Below are positions 1 to 4,444 of a DNA stretch of 6,729 nucleotides, piece after piece. The stretch is from an uncultured Lachnospiraceae bacterium (lineage in GTDB: Bacteria; Bacillota; Clostridia; Lachnospirales; Lachnospiraceae), in contig CAUCWU010000139.1 in the NCBI GenBank assembly GCA_958446555.1, positions 1 through 6,729 of the forward strand, in the 5' to 3' direction. Every line of letters begins with the position of its first letter. Positions within the stretch are counted from its first letter, which is position 1. Made by a program: the position numbers and the translations under genes. The notes beneath the pieces are model-generated. The model was not told where the DNA came from and did no database searches. It saw nothing but the letters and a program-made list of their open reading frames with translations.

Positions 1-417
1 CTCGCCAAGTGTCAGCTCATCTGCTGCAACACCGGCTGAAATCAAATCCTGAATATAGTCCTTTGCCTGCTCACACAGCACCCCATTGATATAAATATCA
101 CCCTCGTCAATACGAATGCGGTCTCCCGGAAGTGCAATGACACGCTTAATCTGAATATCACTGTTGTTTTTTGTGCGAAACGCAATGATATCAAACTGCT
201 TCGGTGAGGAAACATGGTAACTTAATTTATTGATCAAAAGCACACTTTTTTCTGCTGCAGCTGGCTCCATTGAATGTCCCTTCATCTGCACTGGATTGGC
301 AAAAAACAAATAAACAAACAGTGCTAGCACAACAAGCAGTGCTGTATTGGCAAAGCCGGCCACAATTCGCCATGGCAGGCTTCTCTTCTTTTGTTTTCTT
401 AATGATACTGCTTCCAT
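1..417 (-). CDS. lepB: Signal peptidase I (type I leader peptidase), N-terminal 139 residues; 3' end outside window
   Basis: This is a membrane-anchored serine protease that removes N-terminal signal peptides from proteins exported by Sec or Tat. It uses a Ser-Lys dyad on the outer face of the membrane. I translated it directly from the minus strand: the frame stays open from the ATG at 417 to the left edge. Residues 1-17 are basic, residues about 18-40 form one membrane anchor, the catalytic Ser is Ser49 in GHSMEP, and the general-base Lys is Lys91 in IKRVIALPGD. Both key boxes are intact. The residue after MEP is Ala-Ala rather than the more usual Thr-Leu, a mild oddity. The start is supported by an AGAGGGA-like site at 426-432. 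It lies downstream of rplS, a common Firmicute pairing, but a terminator separates them. The later C-terminal boxes lie outside the window. Confidence 0.9.
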   Translation of the reverse strand, partial: MEAVSLRKQKKRSLPWRIVAGFANTALLVVLALFVYLFFANPVQMKGHSMEPAAAEKSVLLINKLSYHVSSPKQFDIIAFRTKNNSDIQIKRVIALPGDRIRIDEGDIYINGVLCEQAKDYIQDLISAGVAADELTLGE

Positions 418-485
418 CTCTTGTATCCCTCTGAATCTATCCCACTCGTTTTTTCGACCTTAGCTGATGCCCATGTAATTTTTAC

Positions 486-519
486 AAATTGCTCTGCTAC
501 TTTGTAATTCTCGCAATTC
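486..519 (-). repeat. Copy A of a dispersed GAATTGC/GCAATT(C/T) palindromic module, in the lepB upstream region
   Basis: Read on the minus strand, this 34-nt segment begins GAATTGC (519-513) and ends GCAATTT (492-486). The inner hairpin is ATTAC-AAA-GTAGC (4 pairs, one of them a wobble). The internal loops are purine-only (GAGA and AGA). Its first 16 nt, starting just outside the arm (TTTTAGAATTGCGAGA), match the module at 6062-6099 exactly, and total length and layout are the same. It sits between the rplS terminator and lepB, so it would lie in any lepB-specific leader or on read-through RNA. Whether it acts as DNA or RNA cannot be told here. Confidence 0.6.
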
Positions 520-568
520 TAAAATATAAAGGAAGGAGAGGTCATACATATTGTATTGGCCCCTCCTT
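518..568 (-). terminator. Intrinsic terminator after rplS
   Basis: On the minus strand, AAGGAGGGGCC (568-558) pairs with GACCTCTCCTT (543-533) over 11 positions with one G-U wobble and one mismatch. Inside this, ATACA pairs with TGTAT to extend the hairpin to a 3-nt loop. A moderately T-rich tail (CCTTTATATTTT) follows. The stem begins 16 nt after the rplS stop codon, the expected place for an intrinsic terminator. It probably sets a high rplS to low lepB expression ratio, with lepB fed by read-through or by its own promoter, which I could not identify. Confidence 0.8.
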
Positions 569-583
569 TGTATCAGTTTGTTA

Positions 584-931
584 TTACTTTACAATTTCCT
601 TAACCTTTGCGCTCTTTCCTACTCTCTGTCTTAAGTAGTTCAGCTTTGCTCTACGTACCTTACCCTTACGTACAACTTCGATTCTCTCTACGGATGGAGA
701 ATGAACCGGCCAAGTCTTCTCAACACCAACACCGTTGGATGACTTTCTTACTGTGAAGGTCTCACGGATTCCACCGTTCTGTCTCTTTAAAACAGTACCC
801 TCGAAAACCTGAATTCTTTCCTTCTCGCCCTCGCGAACCTTTGCGTATACCTTTACAGTATCACCAACGCCAAACTGGTCAACATGCTCCTTTAACTGAG
901 CCTTCTCAATGCTTTCAATAATGCCACTCAT
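584..931 (-). CDS. rplS: Large ribosomal subunit protein bL19
   Basis: Structural protein of the 50S subunit that lies at the interface with the 30S subunit. The 115-residue product is full length for the family. Recognisable features are the N-terminal Asp-Gln-Phe-Gly-Val-Gly-Asp-Thr-Val segment that opens the beta-barrel, the FEGTVLKRQNGG strand (about residues 43-54), the FTVRKSSNGVGVEKTWPVHSP stretch in mid-protein, and the basic KGKVRRAKLNYLR tail. The ATG at 931 is preceded by a perfect AAGGAGG (938-944) at normal spacing. In many Firmicutes rplS follows rpsP, rimM and trmD. Here the next gene upstream is on the other strand, so rplS has its own promoter and leader and is followed by a terminator and lepB. 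The sequence shows nothing abnormal in the protein. Confidence 0.98.
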   Translation of the reverse strand: MSGIIESIEKAQLKEHVDQFGVGDTVKVYAKVREGEKERIQVFEGTVLKRQNGGIRETFTVRKSSNGVGVEKTWPVHSPSVERIEVVRKGKVRRAKLNYLRQRVGKSAKVKEIVK

Positions 932-944
932 AGTGTGCCTCCTT

Positions 945-1000
945 ATACTAATGCGGATGTTCTTAATACACGCGGTAACAGCGGACCATCTCTAAAATCA
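945..1000 (-). promoter_or_regulatory. Probable L19 mRNA leader (autoregulatory two-hairpin structure)
   Basis: Between the predicted transcript start and the rplS ribosome binding site the minus-strand RNA holds two abutting hairpins. One is GGUCCGCUGUUACC (987-974), with a GGU/ACC stem. The other pairs GCGUGU with ACA-UC-CGC (973-953), leaving a UC bulge. The repeated CCGC motif, the AGAACAUCCGC segment and the position directly before AAGGAGG resemble, from memory, the L19 leader family described in low-GC Gram-positives, in which L19 represses its own mRNA. The family assignment is recall, not a search, so confidence is moderate. Confidence 0.5.
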
Positions 1001-1010
1001 CAACAGAAAC

Positions 1011-1039
1011 AGCTTATCATATCACCGACAAAAATGCAA
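1011..1039 (-). promoter_or_regulatory. Sigma-A-type promoter of rplS
   Basis: On the minus strand TTGCAT (1039-1034) is followed after 17 bp by TAAGCT (1016-1011), with an extended -10 TG dinucleotide just before it (TGATAAGCT). Transcription would start near 1004, giving a leader of about 70 nt. Directly upstream, at 1043-1069, come three A-tracts on the minus strand (7, 6 and 7 As), in the place of an UP element. That fits the strong expression expected of a ribosomal protein gene. Confidence 0.6.
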
Positions 1040-1169
1040 GCGTTTTTTTCTTTTTTCGCGTATTTTTTTATAATCGTCTCCGCTAAATTAATCTATAGAT
1101 GTTTTATGGATGACTTGATCTTGAATAGCCGAATATTTTTGCGCCTGTGATCTAAACAAGAGCGTTCAT

Positions 1170-1198
1170 GAATAGGATGCTTATTTTTGCAGATACTG
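1170..1198 (+). promoter_or_regulatory. Possible forespore sigma-G-like promoter for the DUF1540 gene
   Basis: GAATA (1170-1174), 17 bp, then GATACTG (1192-1198). This fits the sigma-G -35 consensus GHATR and matches 5 of 7 positions of the -10 consensus CATWMTA. I could not find a better sigma-A promoter in the 330 bp between rplS and this gene. The predicted start near 1205 would place a perfect 6-bp hairpin (GCTTTC-ATCT-GAAAGC, 1206-1221) at the very 5' end of the mRNA. This is a weak call resting on a degenerate motif. Confidence 0.25.
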
Positions 1199-1225
1199 TT
1201 CGTAAGCTTTCATCTGAAAGCGATA

Positions 1226-1245
1226 AAACAAAATCAAGTTTGTTT
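1226..1245 (+). other. Leader hairpin before the DUF1540 ribosome binding site
   Basis: AAACAAA (1226-1232) pairs perfectly with TTTGTTT (1239-1245) around a 6-nt loop, 6 nt before the AAGGAGG at 1252-1258. Together with the GC-containing hairpin at 1206-1221 it leaves the ribosome binding site exposed between structure and start codon. It may stabilise the mRNA. A-T composition makes it thermodynamically weak. Confidence 0.35.
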
Positions 1246-1265
1246 AAAACCAAGGAGGTATTTTC

Positions 1266-1586
1266 ATGACAAATTGTACCTGTACTGTTACCGACTGTAC
1301 ACACAACAGCGATCGCTGTTGCTGCAAATCCGAAATTCTCGTTGACGCAAGCTCCAAGGATGCCTGTTCCTGTGGATGCACCTACTGTGCAAGCTTCGAT
1401 CACAAAGGGCACGACTCCTTTAAAAACAGCAGCGAGATGGCAGATCCTTCATTAAAGATCGGCTGCAATGCAATCCAGTGTATCTACAACGAGGGCAATC
1501 TCTGCCAGGCAAAATCCGTCGCAATAAGCGGCATGAACGCTCAGTCCGGCAATCACACCGAGTGCGCAACGTTCAAAGCAAGATAA
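1266..1586 (+). CDS. Cysteine-rich DUF1540 domain protein (two tandem domains)
   Basis: Small soluble protein of 106 residues with 14 cysteines. Two copies of the same cysteine pattern are visible: C6-x4-C11-x7-C19-x21-C41 and C67-x4-C72-x7-C80-x19-C100, each ending C-A-(S/T)-F. This is the DUF1540 layout, a Firmicute family of unknown function assumed to bind metal. The first copy carries six additional cysteines (4, 18, 20, 34, 36, 38). There is no signal peptide or membrane segment. The ATG at 1266 follows a perfect AAGGAGG (1252-1258) with 7-bp spacing. It is the only plus-strand gene here and ends 2 bp before the stop of the zinc permease gene on the other strand. A role in zinc storage or redox buffering would be an inference from its cysteines and neighbours. 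Confidence 0.9.
   Translation: MTNCTCTVTDCTHNSDRCCCKSEILVDASSKDACSCGCTYCASFDHKGHDSFKNSSEMADPSLKIGCNAIQCIYNEGNLCQAKSVAISGMNAQSGNHTECATFKAR
1304..1321. repeat. 18-bp perfect palindrome inside the DUF1540 gene
   Basis: CAACAGCGATCGCTGTTG is its own reverse complement and can form a 7-bp stem with a GATC loop 38 nt after the start codon. It encodes Asn-Ser-Asp-Arg-Cys and flanking bases, so it may be a by-product of codon choice. It could also be a hairpin or protein-binding site. Confidence 0.5.
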
Positions 1587-1588
1587 AC

Positions 1589-2404
1589 TTAATGCCCGCG
1601 CACCTTCTGAATAGCCGTCACAACCAGTAACACACAGAGGTTCACAAGCACAATGCTTGCTCCTGTCGGTGTTGATAGCAGAAACGAAATAATCAGTCCC
1701 AAAAGGAAGTCTACAACTGCCGTGATTGCTGCTGCAACAATCACGCCACAGAAGCTCTTTTGCAAGCGCATTGCGATAAGAGCCGGGAAAATGATCAAAC
1801 TAGAGATCAGCATCGCTCCCATCATTCGCATTCCAAGTGTAATCGTAACTGCTGTCAACACCGATAACAATGCATTGAAACGTCCCACCTGAATGCCGGA
1901 AGCCTTTGAGAAATTCTCATCAAATGTGATTGAGAAAATGCGGCTATAAAACAGGATAAATAAAATCAATACAATGATACATAATACAATACTAATGACA
2001 ACATCTTGCTTGTTCATGACAAGAATGCTTCCAAACATATAGCTGGAAACATCGGTATTGATACCGGTTGTGAGAGCCGTGATTGTGATACCGATTGCTA
2101 GAGCTGATGATGAGACAACGGCGATTGCCGCGTCGGTTTTCATATGAGCTGTCTCACGAATGCGAAGCAGACAAAACGACGCAATAATGACAATCGGAAT
2201 TGACAGCCAAAGCGGTGATACGCCAAGTGCAACTGCAACCGATAATGCGCCAAAGGAGACATGTGAAAGTCCATCTCCGATCATAGAATAATGCTTCAGC
2301 ACCAGGCAAACGCCCAGAAGTGCCGCACACAGCGATACAAGCACACCAACAATCAGTGCTCTCTGAATAAATGGATATTGAAACATTGTGATAATCAAAT
2401 TCAT
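1589..2404 (-). CDS. znuB: Zinc-type ABC transporter permease (ABC-3 family)
   Basis: Membrane subunit of a metal-ion ABC importer. It would form a homodimeric channel driven by the ATPase encoded just upstream. The 271-residue product is normal length for the ABC-3 (ZnuB/MntC-type) family and very hydrophobic, with about eight membrane segments. Recognisable stretches include the N-terminal FQYPFIQRALIVG, the LVLKHYSMIGDGLSHVSFGA region (about residues 35-54) and the MMGAMLISSLIIFPALIA segment (about residues 193-210) that contacts the ATPase. The ATG overlaps the ATPase stop codon by 4 bp (ATGA), indicating translational coupling. A GGGAGGAAG ribosome binding site lies inside the end of the ATPase gene. 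Sequence alone does not separate zinc from manganese specificity; the His-rich partner lipoprotein favours zinc. No terminator is visible after the gene. Confidence 0.9.
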   Translation of the reverse strand: MNLIITMFQYPFIQRALIVGVLVSLCAALLGVCLVLKHYSMIGDGLSHVSFGALSVAVALGVSPLWLSIPIVIIASFCLLRIRETAHMKTDAAIAVVSSSALAIGITITALTTGINTDVSSYMFGSILVMNKQDVVISIVLCIIVLILFILFYSRIFSITFDENFSKASGIQVGRFNALLSVLTAVTITLGMRMMGAMLISSLIIFPALIAMRLQKSFCGVIVAAAITAVVDFLLGLIISFLLSTPTGASIVLVNLCVLLVVTAIQKVRGH

Positions 2405-3120
2405 TTCTCGTCTTCCTCCCTAAAAGCAGTTCCAAGCATACGCTTTCCCTCTTCGCTCGCACAATATTCTTTTCTCGTTCCAAAGAAATAGCCCTGCGAT
2501 ACAATATGAAGAACCTTGTCCGCATACGGAAGTGCACCTACGATGTCATGTGTTACCATAACGATTGCTGTATGCTCTTTCTTATTGAGTTTTTCCAAAA
2601 TTTCATATAACTCTCTTGTCACAGCCGGATCTAGTCCTGTCACAGGCTCATCCAATATCAAAAGTTTCTCAGTTGCACACAGTGCTCTTGCAATCAATAC
2701 TCTCTGCTGCTGTCCACCTGACAGTTCTCCCATTGTTCTTGATACCAAATTTTCCAGTTCAAGATGTCGCATCTGCTTTCTTGCTTTTTCTTTATCTTCT
2801 CTTGAATAGAAAAAGCGACCCTTTCTTGTGCTCAGACAACCTGACAAAACAACTTCCCATACAGTCGCCGGAAAATCTTTTTGTGAGCTTGTCTGCTGAG
2901 GAAGGTACCCAATCACATGGTTGGAAATTCCTTCTCCATAGCAAACCTCACCGTTTCCTGCCGGAATGAGTCCTAGCAGTCCTTTTAGCAATGTGGATTT
3001 TCCAGAGCCGTTCTCTCCAACGATGCACACATATTCTCCCTCTTCCACTGTAAATGACAGATCCTTTATGACCTGCTGATTTTCGTATCCAAATGATACA
3101 TTTTTACATTCAAACAGCAT
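2401..3120 (-). CDS. znuC: Zinc-type ABC transporter ATP-binding protein
   Basis: Cytoplasmic ATPase that powers metal-ion import together with the permease and lipoprotein of the same operon. The 239-residue protein has all canonical elements: Walker A GENGSGKST (residues 35-43), Q-loop YLPQQ (72-76), signature LSGGQQQR (133-140), Walker B LLILDEP (153-159), D-loop GLDP (162-165) and switch His191 in VTHD. It is therefore predicted to be active. The short length, with little after the H-loop, is typical of the ZnuC/AdcC/MntB group. The ATG at 3120 begins one base after the stop of the lipoprotein gene, with an AAAGGA site about 10 nt upstream inside that gene. It overlaps the permease by 4 bp. 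Manganese transport is the main alternative. Confidence 0.93.
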   Translation of the reverse strand: MLFECKNVSFGYENQQVIKDLSFTVEEGEYVCIVGENGSGKSTLLKGLLGLIPAGNGEVCYGEGISNHVIGYLPQQTSSQKDFPATVWEVVLSGCLSTRKGRFFYSREDKEKARKQMRHLELENLVSRTMGELSGGQQQRVLIARALCATEKLLILDEPVTGLDPAVTRELYEILEKLNKKEHTAIVMVTHDIVGALPYADKVLHIVSQGYFFGTRKEYCASEEGKRMLGTAFREEDEK

Positions 3121-3121
3121 T

Positions 3122-4177
3122 TTACTGTAATCCTTTCTTTAAATTTTCTGCATTTTGTCTCATGAGATCTACATAAGTGACACCCTCTTTTAACTGCTCT
3201 GAGGTGACTGTATGGCAGGAATGAAGCTCAAGTATCTCAACTCCTGTGATTTCCTGTATCATTTCAGCCGTCTTCGTATTTCCCATCTCGACATGATAGA
3301 TTGCTTTGATATCTTCTTTTTGAACCTCTTCTATTAAAGAAGCGATAACGCGAGCTGACGGCTCATTATCTCCGGCACAGCCTGCAAATGCAGCATCATA
3401 GTCAAGACCAAATTCCTCTGTAAAATATAAAAATGGAAAGCGGTCGGCAAACAAGATTTTTTTGACGCGAGCCGAATCGACAATCTCCTGAATCTCTGAC
3501 TGAACCTGCGCAATTTGTTCTCTGTAGTCTGCTGCATTTTCATGAAAGGCTGTCGCATGGGCTGGATCAGCCTCGCAAAGAACCTCCTCAATCGCAGAGA
3601 CAAGAATCTGTGCATTTTCAAGTGATGTCCAAATATGCTCATCATATTCATCATGATGGTCGGATTCATCGTGATCATGATCATCGTGTGTCTCTTCCTC
3701 AGCATCGTCGTGGTCGTGATCGTCATGATCATGGTCATGAGAATGGCCGATTGTTTTCATACTCTTTGTGTGTGCCTCTTCAAGCAAATTGACTGTCTCA
3801 ATTCCCTGAAATGTAATTCCTTTGTCTCTTGGAACAGCATCCAATACTTCCTCTACCCATGTTTCCATCTCTCCTCCATTATAGAGGAAGACATCAGCTG
3901 ACTGGAGTGTCAAAAGATCCTGTGCTGTTGGCTCAAAGCTGTGGCTGTCTCGCCCTGGTGGCAACAAAAGTGTCACATCCAAATAATCCCCACCGATTGC
4001 TCTTGCAAAATCGTAATACGGGAAAACAGTTGCAACGACAGAAATCTTATGATCAGCATCCTTTACACCATCTGCTTCTGTCTGTGTTGTTTGTGCTGTA
4101 TTGCAACCAGTAGCCATGCACACTGCCGCAAGAAACACGGCAAGCATCCATCTGCATTTACCTGTTAATTTTCGCAT
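3122..4177 (-). CDS. znuA: Zinc-type ABC transporter substrate-binding lipoprotein with His/Asp-rich loop
   Basis: Extracellular metal-capturing lipoprotein of the importer, 351 residues. A signal peptide ends in a lipobox (MATGC), so Cys25 would be lipidated. The mature part shows the cluster A-I solute-binding fold: VVATVFPYYDFARAIGGD near the start, first metal ligand His79 in PGRDSHSFEPT, a His/Asp-rich flexible loop at residues 145-181, second ligand His181 in DEHIW, and a C-terminal LHSCHTVT motif (319-325). The usual third-ligand motif, His-Asp-Ala-Phe/Tyr-Gly-Tyr, is here ADRFPFLYF (244-252), so the canonical His is missing. Asp245 or the nearby Cys/His residues may replace it. The His loop is typical of zinc rather than manganese binders. 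First gene of the operon; AGAAAGGA precedes the ATG. Signs of regulation: an AT palindrome about 100 bp upstream. Confidence 0.92.
   Translation of the reverse strand: MRKLTGKCRWMLAVFLAAVCMATGCNTAQTTQTEADGVKDADHKISVVATVFPYYDFARAIGGDYLDVTLLLPPGRDSHSFEPTAQDLLTLQSADVFLYNGGEMETWVEEVLDAVPRDKGITFQGIETVNLLEEAHTKSMKTIGHSHDHDHDDHDHDDAEEETHDDHDHDESDHHDEYDEHIWTSLENAQILVSAIEEVLCEADPAHATAFHENAADYREQIAQVQSEIQEIVDSARVKKILFADRFPFLYFTEEFGLDYDAAFAGCAGDNEPSARVIASLIEEVQKEDIKAIYHVEMGNTKTAEMIQEITGVEILELHSCHTVTSEQLKEGVTYVDLMRQNAENLKKGLQ
3635..3745 (-). repeat. Low-complexity His-Asp coding repeat in znuA
   Basis: Codons for residues 145-181 are built from repeated CAT/CAC-GAT/GAC units. They encode 13 His and many Asp/Glu residues in the metal-collecting loop. 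At DNA level it appears as repeated ATGATC/GATCAT words on both strands, which gives false open frames and makes the segment prone to length changes by slippage. Confidence 0.8.
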
Positions 4178-4217
4178 TTTAATTTCCTTTCTTAGCTCTT
4201 ATCTATCTGATATCTGT

Positions 4218-4250
4218 GAATTGCTTCGTCATTAAAGTACTTCGCAATTC
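4218..4250 (-). repeat. Copy C of the dispersed GAATTGC/GCAATTC palindromic module, in the znuA leader
   Basis: On the minus strand GAATTGC (4250-4244) and GCAATTC (4224-4218) form perfect 7-bp arms. Both inner flanks are GAA, a symmetrical purine internal loop, followed by a weak inner hairpin (GTAC...TGAC). It is 33 nt long against 34 for the other two copies. It is followed by GATATC, where the copy at 6066-6099 is followed by GGTATC. It sits 41 nt upstream of the znuA start codon, inside the probable 5' untranslated region. Confidence 0.55.
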
Positions 4251-4272
4251 TTGCAGTATTAAAAAATTCCAT

Positions 4273-4292
4273 AATTAAATAATTATTTAATT
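4273..4292. promoter_or_regulatory. 20-bp perfect AT palindrome, candidate operator of the zinc operon
   Basis: AATTAAATAATTATTTAATT reads the same on both strands. It lies about 96 bp before the znuA start, next to AT-rich sequence that could hold the promoter (TAATAC on the minus strand at 4260-4255 as a possible -10). Fur-family boxes (Zur, Fur, PerR) share the ATAAT/ATTAT core, but the usual Zur box is a 7-1-7 palindrome with GTAAT half-sites, which this is not. A MarR-type zinc regulator (AdcR) site is also a loose fit. The regulator is not in the window. Confidence 0.4.
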
Positions 4293-4297
4293 CCCTT

Positions 4298-4354
4298 AAC
4301 ACGCAGCAAGGCCGCCGTTTTCACGGCAGCCCTGTGTTTTTCTTTTGTTCTTTT
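4298..4354. terminator. GC-rich hairpin between guaB and the zinc operon
   Basis: The core stem at 4308-4333 has a 4-nt loop, extended by AACAC/GTGTT outer arms (4298-4302, 4334-4338). Read on the minus strand (guaB direction) the stem has G-U wobbles and a GAAA tetraloop, but no T-tract follows. Read on the plus strand the two wobbles become A-C mismatches, but a long T-rich tail follows (4337-4354). It lies about 105 nt after the guaB stop, so it probably ends guaB transcription. The plus-strand tail suggests it can also stop transcription coming from the zinc-operon side. Confidence 0.55.
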
Positions 4355-4444
4355 GTAATTTGCGTAATGCAAGCCCACAACTGGTCTCTACAAATTGCTC
4401 TATTATGAACAACTTAGTAAGTCTAAACCATTCAAATTGTAAGA

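Noticed and set aside
935..1150. Plus-strand open frame of 71 codons
   Set aside because: It runs through the rplS ribosome binding site, leader and A-tract promoter in reverse, has no ribosome binding site and encodes low-complexity sequence.
1152..1412. Minus-strand open frame of 86 codons opposite the DUF1540 gene
   Set aside because: Shadow of a gene with a clear domain pattern and a perfect ribosome binding site on the other strand.
2154..2537. Minus-strand frame spanning the end of the ATPase and start of the permease
   Set aside because: It overlaps two well-supported ABC genes in another frame and resembles no known protein.
3334..3738. Met-, Thr- and Ile-rich frame inside znuA and related plus-strand frames at 3610-3901
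   Set aside because: Produced by the repetitive His-Asp codons of znuA read in other frames.
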